From assembly GCA_918026815.1 (NCBI GenBank), contig CAKJVC010000142.1, forward strand, positions 310,001-374,000: a stretch of DNA of 64,000 nucleotides, in the 5' to 3' direction. How positions within the stretch are numbered: the stretch's first letter is position 1; each line of letters begins with the position of its first letter. This stretch comes from Chalara sp. BL73 (lineage: Eukaryota > Ascomycota > Leotiomycetes > Helotiales). A program made the translations under genes and the position numbers. The notes under the pieces were generated by a model. It searched no databases. It was not told the DNA's origin and saw only the letters and a program-made list of their open reading frames with translations. Of this stretch, positions 12,547-24,083 are shown piece by piece.

Positions 12547-14281
12547 TCAAGGCATATTTATAGGCGAAATTTTGGACCATAAAGCGGATATAGCCCGCTG
12601 TCGGCAAGTGTCGTCAATCCAAACAATCTCCTGCAAGGCATCTCTATATTGTTCAGGAGTTTCCAACCCAATGTGGGCGATCAACTTCCCCAAAATGCCA
12701 GCAAAATAACTCGCTTCAGCTGATAAAAGTGTTGCGATAGCACCCATAGACACAATCCAGAGAAGAAGATACAGATCATCTTTCCAAATGTCCAGCAGGT
12801 TCGCATGGTTGGTCCCCAGGAGAAATTTCAGTCGCCGCGCCAAAGTACGGTTGATCTCTGCAGAAGGGGGCAGTTCCCTCAAGATGAAGTAGATATAGAG
12901 ATATGCAGCCAAGCGACAAGAGCCATATATATGGGAATTGCGGCTGATCATGATATCGTCCTCGTACGGATCGATTTGGTCAAGAACTGTCAAAAGTTTG
13001 TATTCGGTGATGTAGATTCCACGAGCGAAGAGGTATTGGTCACTAGCGGTGATGCTATCCTTCGTCATACATATGGAAAGCAGACGTAACACTTGGAAGA
13101 TGTCGGACATTTCCCCAAAGAGGTCGTGTGGACTTGAAAAGTCTGTTCTTGATGTGATTCCAGGAGAGAATATTTCAATGAAAGTAGTGAGAGAGGCTGT
13201 GCATCCATCGACTTGCAGAATTGCGAAATTCGGAGAGACGTCGTAAAGTGTTGCATAGCTGAGATCACACCTATTTGTGAATGTCAGTGTGCTCTTACTA
13301 ACCATATACTAGAGAAATGAGTCTAGGGCAATACCATGCCACAATTTTCTGTAAAACGTGGTTGCCTTCCAGTGCAAAAAGCCCCCTTTCGAGGTCTCCT
13401 CGCAAGGCCATAATTTCTAGAAGTCCCTCAACATGCATTTTTGCATTGATTCTTGATCCATTAGTAGTCTACCCGAGTAATCAGTCAACACAATTCTAGT
13501 GGAAATGGCCGAGGTCTGCTCACATCAAAATTCGCCAGTGAGGCAATTGCTGCAACTGTGTAGTCATCCACGATAGCAGGCGTAGTATTGAGACGCTCAT
13601 TCACGAGTCTCAAAGCTTCACCTCTGTACAGAAGACACTCCGGAGAAACCGCGCCCCCAACCTTGAGATCGTAGTTCAAGGAGATCAGCGCTAAAGTAGC
13701 ATTAAACCATGCAGGATCCCCTGCGGCCGCGTTAAACAACCTATCACGAGAGTAAAAGTGGAAAACGGCTTTTTTGGTTGAGAGTTTATCTGTCTTCGTA
13801 GTCAGTTTAAGCTATTTAACGCCCTACACCAGGGACACTCACGGAACTCTACCACGGCTCTGGCCCGAGGACCAAGCGCTACGGGAAGTGTATCAAAAGG
13901 ATCAAACTTTGAGCCTGAAGGACCCATATGGACTCGGACCGAGTGCTGCGGCACGGTCTGAATCTGTTTTGAGAGCTCCTTGATATTTCTCTCAACATCA
14001 TGGTCACGTGAGCAAGAATTACTCTTTTTGGAATGTGAATCTAGACGGAACCTTGCAGTAAAAGTTGACTGAGGTTTAGGCTTGCTTGGAGGTCTGATAG
14101 GCACATTATTAAGATTGTTTCCTGATGCAAGCTTCTTCCGCCTATTCGCGTCTCGAATAGCGTGTGAACGAACGATCCTACGATTTTCTTCGTCGTCCGC
14201 GCCACGGCGATCTCGAGCCGGTATCGTGGTGAAAGTCAAGAACTCCAGCTCTGGTCCAGTCTGGGAATCGCTAGGCGTCAT
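12547..14281 (-). CDS. Fungal transcription-factor-domain protein without a zinc cluster
   Basis: Intact gene of 520 residues. Five exons are not needed; four join in frame: 14281-13843, 13789-13524, 13468-13335 and 13270-12547, with introns of 53, 55 and 64 bp. The N-terminus has a basic motif (NRRIVRSHAIRDANRRKK, residues about 34-51) typical of fungal proteins that pair this arginine-rich segment with a Fungal_trans_2/DUF3468-like helical domain and lack the Zn2Cys6 cluster; database entries often name them 'tachykinin family', a misnomer. The body contains WFNATLALISLNYDL, VEGLLEIMALRGDL and SYATLYDVSPNFAIL, characteristic of that domain. No cysteine cluster is present, so direct DNA binding is unproven. 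It may be a nuclear regulatory partner. The specific role is unknown. Confidence 0.82.
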
Positions 14282-16061
14282 ATTGACAGGTTTCCAAGCG
14301 CTCGCTTCCGGCGTTCTATTGATTTCTCAGGCAGTCACGTAGATGTGATGACATCCCTGTTGATCAGAAAGAATTTGGGCAATCTTAAATATTACGGAAC
14401 TCCGCGACAGGTAAAATGGACCTTGGAGAGCTGTTCAAGAGAGGAGAGTTTGGAGTGGAGGGAAAACACAGTGCTCGTAACGTCTGATCGAGCTTGTCCG
14501 GATCCCACACAGGATCTTGACCGAATGCCAAGCGTCCAAAAATTACTAAATGAGCCAGGGTCCTGTCTCGACCCAGAGCAATTGTGATTGGACAACAGCC
14601 TCTAAAGCACTGCCTTCGAAGTTTTGTACCGAATCGGAGGGTTGGCGCTGTAAGACGGTAGTTTGGCATATACAACACTTGTATGTATAATCAAAGCAGC
14701 AAATATAGCGTCAAAGCTTGTGAAATGTCAATCAGTCGCTCAGGGATACTTTTGTTGTTCTCGCTTAACATTCGAGCTTGGCGTACTAGAAAAGGGGTTA
14801 AGGCAGATGGACTATAATTTCTTGCTTACATGTAAAGGTTCTTGAGATTAACTTATAGTCCAGGCTTGGATGCAATATATATTCACCGCTCCTCGTCTTA
14901 ACCGCATTCCTTTTCAGAGTACTCGCCCTCTTTTATCATCTGCCAGGAAAGTGGCATCACCCATCAACCCAGAGCCAGCATAACAGATCTTCCGCTCGAT
15001 TCCGACGCTCAAGCTCAGCAACCAACTTTGCCTTGCTCCAACTATTTCTATTTAGGTTTCATCTGACGTTTATGATGATCCATTGTGGCAACTGGCTTGG
15101 ACTTGAAGTTTGCGTCGTCAAGTTTAAAAGCCGGCTGCTGTACAAGTCCTTCTGCGTTATTGACATCTGCATTAGCGTTCTTTTGATCATACTTGATCTT
15201 CCCTGTCACAACATCCCCCGAATGATAAAAGCCATACCAGTTCGCACAAATGAAGGATTCTTCTCCCAGGGATCGAGAAGAGCAAACGTAGTGCCATGAA
15301 AATCGCTACCTATGACATGCGAGGTGATGCAGCCCGTAGGTCGCGTAGCGTTGACGAGCCTTCCCTCGATAGGCGGGAGGCAGGAGGCTCCGCTCCGGGT
15401 TCTCAATAGTATTTGCATAATACTATGCAATCTAAGCAAGACTAGTATAAGGCCCGTGCTTGCCCTAATAAAGTAATTTTGACGATAACAAATATTGCGT
15501 TGTTGGGTTACTTATCCGGATGCTACAGCAACCATCGCACACGGGCCATATTCTGGGCTTTGCTTACGTTGCATAGTATTATGCAAATACTATTGAGAAC
15601 ACTGCTTCGGGGGCTCGAAAAACGAGTTCCATTTAAGCATACTGATTAGTATTTAAAGTCTTCGGTTTAAACACCGGGCGCATTCGTGTAAGAAAAATTT
15701 GCTTATCCCCTGGTATTTGGGTCCAGATACCGGCAGCATTGTGGTTCGGGCGCGGCAAGGCTTCGGGGGGGACCGCTCGCATAACGAGCCTGGTTCACTT
15801 AGCCGCTGGCAGTTGCCCCTCTGGACTGTTGCATGGATTTTGGCTCTATTATCTTACCAAAACAACTATTGCCAAGTAGCTCGTACAATTTTTAATACAA
15901 GGTAATTCAAAGTAACCCTTTAAAGGGAAATGCAACTTGTTTACCTTCCTAAAAGATGCATGCCAAGAAACAAGGGTAAGGTATGCCAACTTTTAAAATG
16001 GTATATCTAAATCGTGACTTGCTTCCACAAATTCTATTAACTACGGTCATAATCAATCACG
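14282..16061. other. Gap holding the MITE-like element
   Basis: About 1.8 kb between divergent genes: promoter of the minus-strand regulator on the left and of the M35 peptidase on the right. It contains the inverted-repeat element at 15399-15600. Remaining open frames are short and unsupported. Confidence 0.45.
15399..15600. mobile_element. MITE-like foldback element, 202 bp
   Basis: Perfect 32-bp terminal inverted repeats lie at 15399-15430 and 15569-15600, beginning GTTCTCAATAGT and ending ACTATTGAGAAC. Each arm contains its own small palindrome, TTGCATA-ATAC-TATGCAA. Beyond the perfect part the arms stay partly complementary for about 25 bp more (TAAGCAA...GGCCCGTG on one side, its near reverse complement on the other), so the whole element could fold back. 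The interior has no coding capacity. No clear target-site duplication is seen, so the boundaries may be off by a few bases. Structure fits a non-autonomous DNA transposon (MITE); superfamily unknown. Confidence 0.75.
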
Positions 16062-16816
16062 ATGCGAAGCCTTCATCTGTTTGGTCTTCTTTCCCTGCTT
16101 TCTGGAAGCTGGGCAGTGACTTTCAAGTCATGTACCAATTCGCAGATAGCCACACTTGAGACAGCTATCGAACGGGCCACTAATAAGTCCTTTGCAGTGA
16201 TAGATTATTTAGAAGATAATCCCAACGGCAGCGATGTCCAAACAACTTGGTACGGCGCCTTTAGTACTGAAAGGTACAATCGAATCTTAACAGCCTTCAA
16301 AGTACGTAATGTTATATTACTTAGAATAGGAGCTGTGAAGCAGAATGCTAAGACTTGTATATAGAAATTTGCGCCTGATCTAGCTACAAAATTCAGCTAT
16401 GACTGTTCCTGCCAGAGCGATGTTGTGATCGCAACCATTGGTGGTACATATGGAGATGTCAAAATCTGCAGCGTATACTTTAACGAAGCAATAGTCCCAC
16501 CTACAGGTCATCGTTCACAATGGGAGTAAGTTTGGTAGTCCTATTCCATGCCGAGAGAAAGCAATCTTACAAACCTGCAGCACTATTATCCATGAGGCAA
16601 CACACTTCCGGGACGTATTACGTACTACGGACTTGGGCTACGGGGTCGAAGTTTGTAAAAAACTTGCTTTGGAGAGTCCGGAAAAAGCTGTCACGAATGC
16701 AGAGTGGGTTATTACTTCTATTCCGCTTCGCAATTATCTTACTTCTTTTACATTAACTTACCTTTTCTAGTTGCCACGCTCGATTTGCTGTTGAAGTGCC
16801 CCCATTTGGGCCTTGA
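16062..16816 (+). CDS. Small secreted M35-like metallopeptidase
   Basis: Predicted secreted zinc endopeptidase of 189 residues. Four exons join in frame: 16062-16301, 16365-16525, 16581-16703 and 16771-16816. Residues 1-18 form a signal peptide (basic start, Leu-rich core, SWA cleavage region). The zinc site HEATH is formed across the second splice and is followed by TTDLGYG, matching the aspzincin pattern HExxH...(G)TxxDxxYG with the third ligand Asp. The C-terminus NADCHARFA resembles deuterolysin and lysine-specific metallo-endopeptidase ends. Cysteines (CSCQ, KICS, VCKK, DCH) suggest disulphides. Classical deuterolysins have a long propeptide; here the mature domain starts almost directly after the signal peptide. 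All catalytic residues are present, so activity is likely. Role in nutrition or host interaction is inference. Confidence 0.83.
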
Positions 16817-18540
16817 ACTGGGAACAGTAATTGATCTTATTGTGGAACATAGATATGGCCCATAGGAAAGACTTTGGGCTTTCTCTTATTTAGCAAACGA
16901 AATTTGGGCTGGAAAAACCTATCCCAATCCTTATACCTGAGTGAAGTTGACTCAAATTTACTTATGTAGTCTTAATTGGTTCTACACGCAAGGAATTTCC
17001 CCTGTCTTCTACAACACGCCTGTTAGTCGCCACTAGTCCCTATGATGGTCTGCTTTTATAGTATGCCTAATCTCTCTAAGATTATTTTCCTCTACTACCA
17101 CTAGACAGTTTGTCCTGGAATACGTCACATGACCAATACATTGTCTGTGTACAGCATGGCGTTCGAGTGTAATCTGTTAAATTCCCAATCCGCTGTCTGT
17201 GCACCTATTCATAAGGCATGACCAGCTTGTGGTATTAGTCTGGCATGCGTCATTTACAACTTAAAACGTTCTATTGTGTGCAATGCAAGCTTTTAGTAGT
17301 TAAGCTAACTTTTTACGAATCATTTCGTAATAAACGATAATAACAAACATCGCTTAACTGCCGTAAATCTAAACTTAAGTATCGAGGGATTTGCATTAAT
17401 ATTCAAGAAGTGCTAGTATGCACTTTTTACTCCGAAAAGCTAGGTAACACCTCACTTACGTGAAAAGCACTAGGCGGCACTAGACGTTCGATACCAGCTA
17501 GCGAAATATGTTCAGGAACTACAGCTCCCTGATCCCGCCTAGTCTTGTCCAGTCGGATGACTCTCAACCTTATCTACATCTGCGGGCTGACAAAGGACAT
17601 GCTTGCAACTAATTAAGCTACAAGACTATCAGCCGCAATTTAATAAATCGACATGCTCGCGATCACCTACGAGGTATTGAATTATCTTGATCTGCAATTG
17701 ACAGTTAGTTTCAGGATATCTTTCTACATAGTTAGATGCATAGCTCTATTGGTCAAATACAAAATAGCCTGTTGGCCAGAAAGACCTCTCTACTCGTCCA
17801 CAGGTCTTTCTATCTCTAGTCCTGTTCGCGCTATGCGTGAACCGGTTAGCAGATCCTCCAAAACAGCGGCCAGGATACACGAAGCAGCTTCGCATTGGGC
17901 ATCAACATTCAGGTGCAAAAGTGACTCCTATGAACATGAAACTTGACGGTAAGACTTCCTTCTTCTACTTACGTTAAAGTGAAGAAGGATCAAGCACTGC
18001 ATTCTTCCTACTGTCACCAACATTTCTACATTCATTTAATATGGGTAAGCTAACGTTGCATCCAGAACTCCAGTCGCTTTCAGCCATAATCACAAATACA
18101 ATCATGGACAAAATGCAGGGTACTAAATAAAAGACTCCTCCTTACTCTTTCTCACGTGTCAAGAGGTATTTGGTCTGAATATCCTCGTTCGACAGACTCT
18201 ACGGATCTGGCGACACTGCGACAGTGGCTTGCCTTGTGTACTGAAAAATCCTCACCGGCCTCCCCAGCTAATGGGACGTGTCAATTGTTATTGAGGCACT
18301 CTTTGTTCATGAAGTGGCAAATTCGTCTCAACCTCAAGCATTGCTAGTGCAGGGACATCCAGATTCGCTGACCGGTGTCCCTGGGATTCGTTTGCTCATT
18401 ACTAATACAAAGCACAGATTTGGGGACAATCAATAATGGCAGGACACGTACGAGAATTTCGCAGACAACGGGGAGAGAAAGTCCCATTCTATCAATTCTA
18501 GCGTGATGCGTACCACCAAAGCTCTACGTCTACGACATTT
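16817..18540. other. AT-rich gap of about 1.7 kb
   Basis: AT-rich sequence with no supported gene. The frames at 17653-17946 and 18156-18347 (+) have no recognisable motif. It could be old, heavily mutated repeat or gene material, but I see no terminal repeats. Confidence 0.4.
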
Positions 18541-19489
18541 ACAAGTTCAATGGTCTTGCAACTCCTTGGATCACTTGTGACGTTGCCACATTGTAAAGCT
18601 TTGAATCGGCTCCAAAACCCGGTAGAGGACTTCCCCTTGAACTTTCCAATAGCGAAATCAAGGCGGTGTTCAAACGAATTCAATAATATTCCTACGAGTC
18701 TTTTTGTTGGACCGAAATGTCCCAAGGTGACTTGGCACGATATAGCGCAAAGTATAGATTTCCAAGAAAGGCTACATTCTCTACCACCGACGCTCGTGGA
18801 GCTGTACAAGCGACCAATCCTGGACATATTGGCACGACTCGACAGGGCGGAGATTGAGTATCAAAAAGCTTTGTTTCTTTGGCATTTAGATCCCGACGTA
18901 CCCTCCGGGTGGCCAAACTTACAGACACGCTGACTCTGCGAAAATACAAGGCCGACGGCATCATTAATGCCCTGCGCAAACCACTAGCACACACTAATGG
19001 TGGCTTGTTCCATATATCTCATCCATCGGTCTGAGCGTTCTTTGAACACTACTGTCACATAGATGACATGTCCCTCAGGATCTCCCCCTCCAATTCGCAT
19101 TTTATGCTCGCTAAAAGCTATCCATCGACAATTTTGAGATGTAGTTATCAAAATCTTAGCCACATCATACAGTACCTGAGAGCAAATCATGAAAAGGGCC
19201 AATTCATTGAGCTAAGTGCGCACCCTCCGCCTTGCAGCTTTTATGAATACACTTCAAAGAACTGGGATTATCACTTGAGCCACAATACAACTGTGGTACG
19301 CGCGAGGCCTTGCTTACATGAATCAACTGTCTGATTCACTCGATATTCTGCGGTCAGTTCACCAGTCAAGACGAGGCCGGCATGGCCCGGGCGACACCTT
19401 TGCCAATGTCGTCCAGGTCAACATTGGTGAAGCCCTATGCATGCTCGGTCGGTACAACGAGGCGATCGCCGAGCTTCTGCCGTCCTAAC
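18541..19489 (+). pseudogene. Possible TPR-protein relic
   Basis: Two scraps on the plus strand look like tetratricopeptide repeats. Near 18837-18930 a frame reads RAEIEYQKALFLWHLDP, ending at TGA. Near 19287-19488 a frame reads LWYARGLAYMNQLSDSLDIL, and then NIGEALCMLGRYNEAIAEL before TAA, a good TPR helix pair. The pieces lie in different frames with stops between, so no complete product can be made. In filamentous fungi such repeats occur in NB-ARC/NACHT-type and kinesin-light-chain-like proteins; a link with the HET relic nearby is inference. Extent and identity are uncertain. Confidence 0.38.
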
Positions 19490-19689
19490 CAGTTTTTTAC
19501 GGTGAGGGCTAGCTTCTGAGTAGTTGGCCTGACCGTTGTTGCGGGGCTAGCTACGCTCCATTTTGGCCTGACAGTAGGACTCAATACCTGTCTCGAGCCT
19601 CTACTCCATCGAGTTACGGACGCTTCCCTCTGCCAAACGACCCATTCAGCTTTTCGCCTTGTACTCGATTCGCCAAGCTTCCTTCAATC

Positions 19690-21207
19690 GACGATACCAA
19701 TCCGGTGGATTCATGGGCAGCGCTTTTCGACCACACCCCCGAGATTTGGAGTTGGGGAAAGATAACGTCAAGAGCCACATCAGATAATCCATACCTGGGC
19801 CGTGGTATATTTCTGTGCGGATATATAGATCTGCCCCTGGATTATTTGAACGACACAGATACTCGAACCGTTCGCATTGATGTGACCAAATACCAAATCG
19901 CTGGCGTCGATCGCGTCACGCCACTAAGTAAAACGTCTGCTCCAAAAAGCCAGAAGAGCAGGCGCATATTGGTTGTCGAACCTGGAGGTCCTGGAGATAG
20001 CGGAACAGCATACGTTTGGCAAATTACCGAGATCATTGAACAGTGGACAGGTATCTATATCGCGAGGTGTCGTCAGCGTCAGGTCAGCTAACATTCGCTG
20101 ACACGATGAGCGATGCCGCCTTTCATGCATGCCAGCAAAAGTTTGGCGATTTTGTCCGGTTTTTCAGTAATACTTCCGTGGCGCACGATTTAGAAGAGCT
20201 TCGGAAAGCCCTCAGCGAGGAACAACTTACATCTTACTTCATAAGCTATGGTACAGGGATCGGACAGATATATGCCAATATCTTTCCACAAAGCGTCGGT
20301 CGCATGATCTTGGATGGAGCCCAGTATTCAAAAGACCAGCATTTTTTTGGTGGCTGGGGTTGGACATCACTTGATAATGTGACCGACGCATGGCGGGATG
20401 GGTTTTTGGCGAATGCATCAATGCATGTTGCCCACTAGCAAAATCAAAAGGAGAGCAGGTCGCAACAGTCACCCTCGCCTACCTTGAAGCTCGTATGGAC
20501 ACCCTTCTGAGATCGCTTACCGCGCAGCCATTTCCAGCGTATCTAGACTCTGTTGGTACCAGGCTTATGACGTATTCGCGACTGGTGCTCGCGATCTACT
20601 CAACGCTATATAATCCCGCATGATGGCTGGCTTTTGCGCAGATTCTTTATGAACTTGAGGCAGATAATACTACGCTGGCAGCTTCACTGCTTGAGAGGCA
20701 ATGGCAATACGATCCGGCGCAATCGCCACCCGTCGCTCGACCTTCGTCTGATGAGATTGCCTTCTTAGTCATATGTGCAGATTCATATGATGACCTCATA
20801 CCGTATGACCTTCTCTGGTGGGACCAACTGTGGGCCAACATGAGCGGTCGAAGTTGGATCGCCGGAAACTCGAGGTTCTTAGCTGTCTTGCCTTGTCGTC
20901 ACTATACAACCTACTGGCCAGCTGGCGCAGCCGAAGTCTACCGAGGTGACCTAAGCCATACGCTTAGCAACCCCGTTCTCCTAATAGGAACTACCTACGA
21001 TCCGGTAACCCTCCGAAGAATTCTAGACGAATTCTCGAAGAAATGGGAGACAATGCTAGGTTGGTCGTTCATCAAGGCTGTGGTCACACATCCGGGCGAG
21101 ATATCTCTAACCGCACTGATACTATTGCAACGTCTTATTTGCTACACGGTATGATTCCAGACGAGCCAGAAACATACTGCTCCGCAAACTCAAGCCCTTA
21201 TAGCTAG
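19690..21207 (+). pseudogene. TAP-like alpha/beta-hydrolase pseudogene (peptidase S33 type)
   Basis: Derived from a secreted-type alpha/beta hydrolase related to tripeptidyl aminopeptidases (S33 with a TAP-like C-terminal domain). Visible pieces: LVVEPGGPGDSGTAY (oxyanion-loop region, usual PGGPGGSG), then FISYGTGIGQIYANIFPQSVGRMILDG (nucleophile elbow, usually GISYGT, so the Gly before it is replaced), then NPVLLIGTTYDPVT (acid loop), and finally NARLVVHQGCGHT (catalytic His loop) running to TAG at 21205. These lie in at least four frames, with shifts or lost splice sites near 20060-20090, 20420-20440, 20620-20650 and 21050. One or two shifts could be old introns, but no consistent splicing restores it. 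Probably dead. Confidence 0.66.
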
Positions 21208-21460
21208 GTGCTATCTTGCGACCGCTACCACTAAATTAAGTATTTCAACCTTTGAGTACAAGAACTTACTGAAGAGGCTTCGCACGAACCGGTGACAGTG
21301 CATTCGTACTAAATATACAGAGTCAGAATTTAGATTTTAAAGTTAAAGTATGCTTCAATTATTAAACAGTTTGTGTGACGGGTTAGACTGTAGAGAGGCT
21401 CGGGTGCGCATGACCTTCCATTATAAGCCAGTTTAGTAGAGCGATTTTTGAGATATTAGA

Positions 21461-22400
21461 TTACCTATGCATAGCGAATGTCACTAACAAGATTCGATCC
21501 ACTATTTGGCCAGTAATCATAAGTACTGTCTTGTCTTCTTCTAGCCGTAGTGCCTCTCCTAAGTCGTCAGAACGATGTTCTCCTGCCTCGATAGGGTCTT
21601 CATGCTTGAAGCGGTAATTGAAGCCCCACGATGGAAACCCATCATCATATAAGTTTTCCATACTGCTTGCTATTTCCCAAGGAATGAGCGTTCTTATATT
21701 TTGCAACATTTTGAAGGCTGTGTCGGCATACACCATGGCAGCTGGTTCCTTGTAATCTGGAACAATCCCCGTCTCTCGAGCATCATCTGAAATCGATAAC
21801 AATGCATAGATGTGATTCCTCTGTTCAACGCAAGAGAGGGTTCTGTACGAAATCGTGTTGGAAAAAAGACTCTCCAAACACTATGTCACATATTCCGACC
21901 CACCCAGGATGATTGATGGTTATTTCTTCCAGCATAATTGAAATAGGAAGTTCATCCTTTCGATCTGCCATAACGTTCCAGCGTCGTTTAGCAATCATAT
22001 TATGATCTGGCTCAAAGTGATGATGAGTCTGCATAATGAGATTAATCGAATCTTGATCACTTGGATTATCTGGACCAAGATATGTAACAACTCGCTTTGC
22101 ATGCCGATATATATCCCATCGTTGCAACTTGTGAAGTCTTTTCGTCCAGGCCTTTCCGATCTACGCAAATCTGATCAATCCAAAAGCTCTTATCTTCTAT
22201 GTTTACAGCACGCTTAAGATTAGTCAGAGCGTTATGCAGGTTTCGCGTCAAGGGCAATTTCCCTATACTTTGACCTGTTTCGTTCTTGACAAAAGTACTG
22301 AATGGTTCCTCTGGATTCCCCCAAAAATAGGATGGTGTTTGATAAATTAGCATTTAAGAGCGCAACGTATGTGATTTGGCAAGATAGATCACTGCTTCTA
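21461..22400 (-). pseudogene. HET-domain protein pseudogene
   Basis: Remnant of a heterokaryon-incompatibility (HET) domain gene. The HET signature is readable on the minus strand: YFWGNPEEPF, LPLTRNLHNALTNLKRA, FWIDQICVDRKGLDEKTSQV and IYRHAKRVVTYLGPDNP, then RNHIYALLSISDDA. The frame is broken at least three times: around 22340-22365 (apparent insertion inside the ALSYxWG block), at a short AT repeat at 22107-22114 (ORF frames at 22353 and 22127 differ by one), and near 21840-21880. The C-terminal region usual in these proteins is absent; reading ends at 21461. HET domains trigger cell death when partners from incompatible strains meet; this copy should be inactive. Confidence 0.75.
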
Positions 22401-23287
22401 GTTGTATCACAGAGGTTTAGAATCTGGGTTGTCTGTATAATCATCACTGAATGGCGTGTAAGAGTACATGCCGTCGGTGCAGGTAGGGGATTTGGTCCGT
22501 CCATGGTTTTAGGCATTTTAGGCCAGAATTTTCCTTAAAAGCAAAATATGTACCCAAATGCATAGATTTTTAGATGTTAAGGTTGTGCAGGTTGTGACAT
22601 GTCATCTCCATGTTCCGTGTAACAGTGCGTTATCAAAGCTCACCAAGCTTAGGTCCATGTCACTAGGGAAAATTCCACCACTTTTTACATTAAACAGTTT
22701 GCTGTCTTCGCAATGATTGTGATTACTTGATCTGGCCTTCATGCACCGTGCAAACCATAGACAGATTCACATACAGGGTTATTTCTCTCGATAGCACAAT
22801 CGCCATGTGCAAAGACGGTCGGGGAAAAAAAACATAAGGCGGCGCGAACTATGGTCTGCTAATCAAGATCCGGTAAAGGACTGACTATATCCTGTGTAAC
22901 AGAAAGTTTATCATCAGCAGATTGCAAAGATGTCTCCTACCGAAATGTTCGAAACGCATTCTTAGTTCTACTTACTCAGAACTACGACAATCATGATCGG
23001 AGATACAACCCTCTTTCTTCATCGAGCCCAGGTGCTCTATCTACCTTAGGGCTGCTAATTTGCAAATGTAGATTTACCCGAGTAATTTACTATGTAGAAA
23101 AGATTGTGGTGCATTGGCAATTAAGAAAATTTAGCTCTAAAATTTCAAGTCGATATTTGATATGTAGAACAAAGTCAAGCCTTTAGCTTTACATGTACAT
23201 AGTGCGATATAGCCAAATATGTAATTACACAATGTAATTTAATGTTGGTGCAGATTAGGTATAGCTGTCTGATATATATGGAAAGGT
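22401..23287. other. AT-rich gap between the HET relic and the GST gene
   Basis: No supported gene. The sequence is AT-rich toward 23.1-23.28 kb, next to the 3' end of the glutathione transferase gene. A short minus-strand frame at 22232-22516 is a shifted-frame continuation of the HET relic's 5' side. Confidence 0.45.
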
Positions 23288-24083
23288 TTACTTTGCAGCA
23301 GCCAATTTCGCCAACCTTACCTTTGTCCCTTCTACAACCTTTTCTTCGTCCCAAATGTAGTTCACGCTCTCTTCTTTAATCACGGCGTTTGCCCATTTCC
23401 AGAAGGCTGGTGCCTTGCTTTCTAATCCTGTCAAGACGCTCGCTGGGAGCAGGTCATATTTTGGGAAGGCCAGGAGGCGAAGGATGAAAGAGCCGGTAAG
23501 GACCTTCTGTAATTAGTATCTCTCAATCGAGCCTCATTTGATAGAAATTACCTCGGCCAGAGTTAGCTTGCTAGCTCCTCCGAAGAATGGCGCAGCATCC
23601 TTCAACAAGGGCTCAACCTCCTTTACAACGGCATCCACGATGGCCTGCCCAGCAGCTTCTTTCTCCTCTCCTTGCGTGCCGTAGACCTTGAATTGCAATG
23701 AATTGACCTTAGAAAGGAATGCATCCACAAAGAAGTTGATTCGGGCACGCTGCAGCGCTCCGCCTTCTTCGTCGCTCTTCTTTAGGAGATGGGAAGGGTT
23801 GGCATCAGCGAGGAATTGGGCGACGATGGCGGATTCGGTGATGATCTCGTCGTTATATCTGAGCGAGGGCACCAGCCCGCGAGGGTTGACAGCAAGATAT
23901 TCGGCGGTGCGGGGGGTGGCGAGATCGACTACATATTGTTAGAATGAGACTTAAGGATGATAAGAGGGCAAACTTGCTGATGACCTCCTCGAACTCGAAG
24001 CCGAGCTCTTTTAATGCGATATGGGCACGATGAGCCCATGGGCATCTATGATTGGTGTATAACGTGATCTTTGGAGCTCCCAT
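23288..24083 (-). CDS. Omega-type glutathione S-transferase
   Basis: Cytosolic glutathione-dependent transferase or thiol reductase of about 232 residues. Exons: 24083-23978, 23928-23552 and 23503-23288 (the last could start at 23506, adding one Lys). The first intron uses a GC donor (GCAAGT...TATGTAG), needed to join EEVI to IDLATPRTAEYL. The N-terminal thioredoxin-like domain has ITLYTNHRCPWAHRAHIALKEL near residues 6-27; a Cys-Pro at this place is the omega-class catalytic site. Then VPSLRYNDEIITESAIVAQF gives the glutathione-binding cis-Pro and ES motif. The C-terminal helical domain follows (KLTLAEVLTGSF). All frames are open. It is divergent from the co-chaperone gene, sharing a 485-bp promoter with CCCCT boxes. 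The substrate is unknown. Confidence 0.9.
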
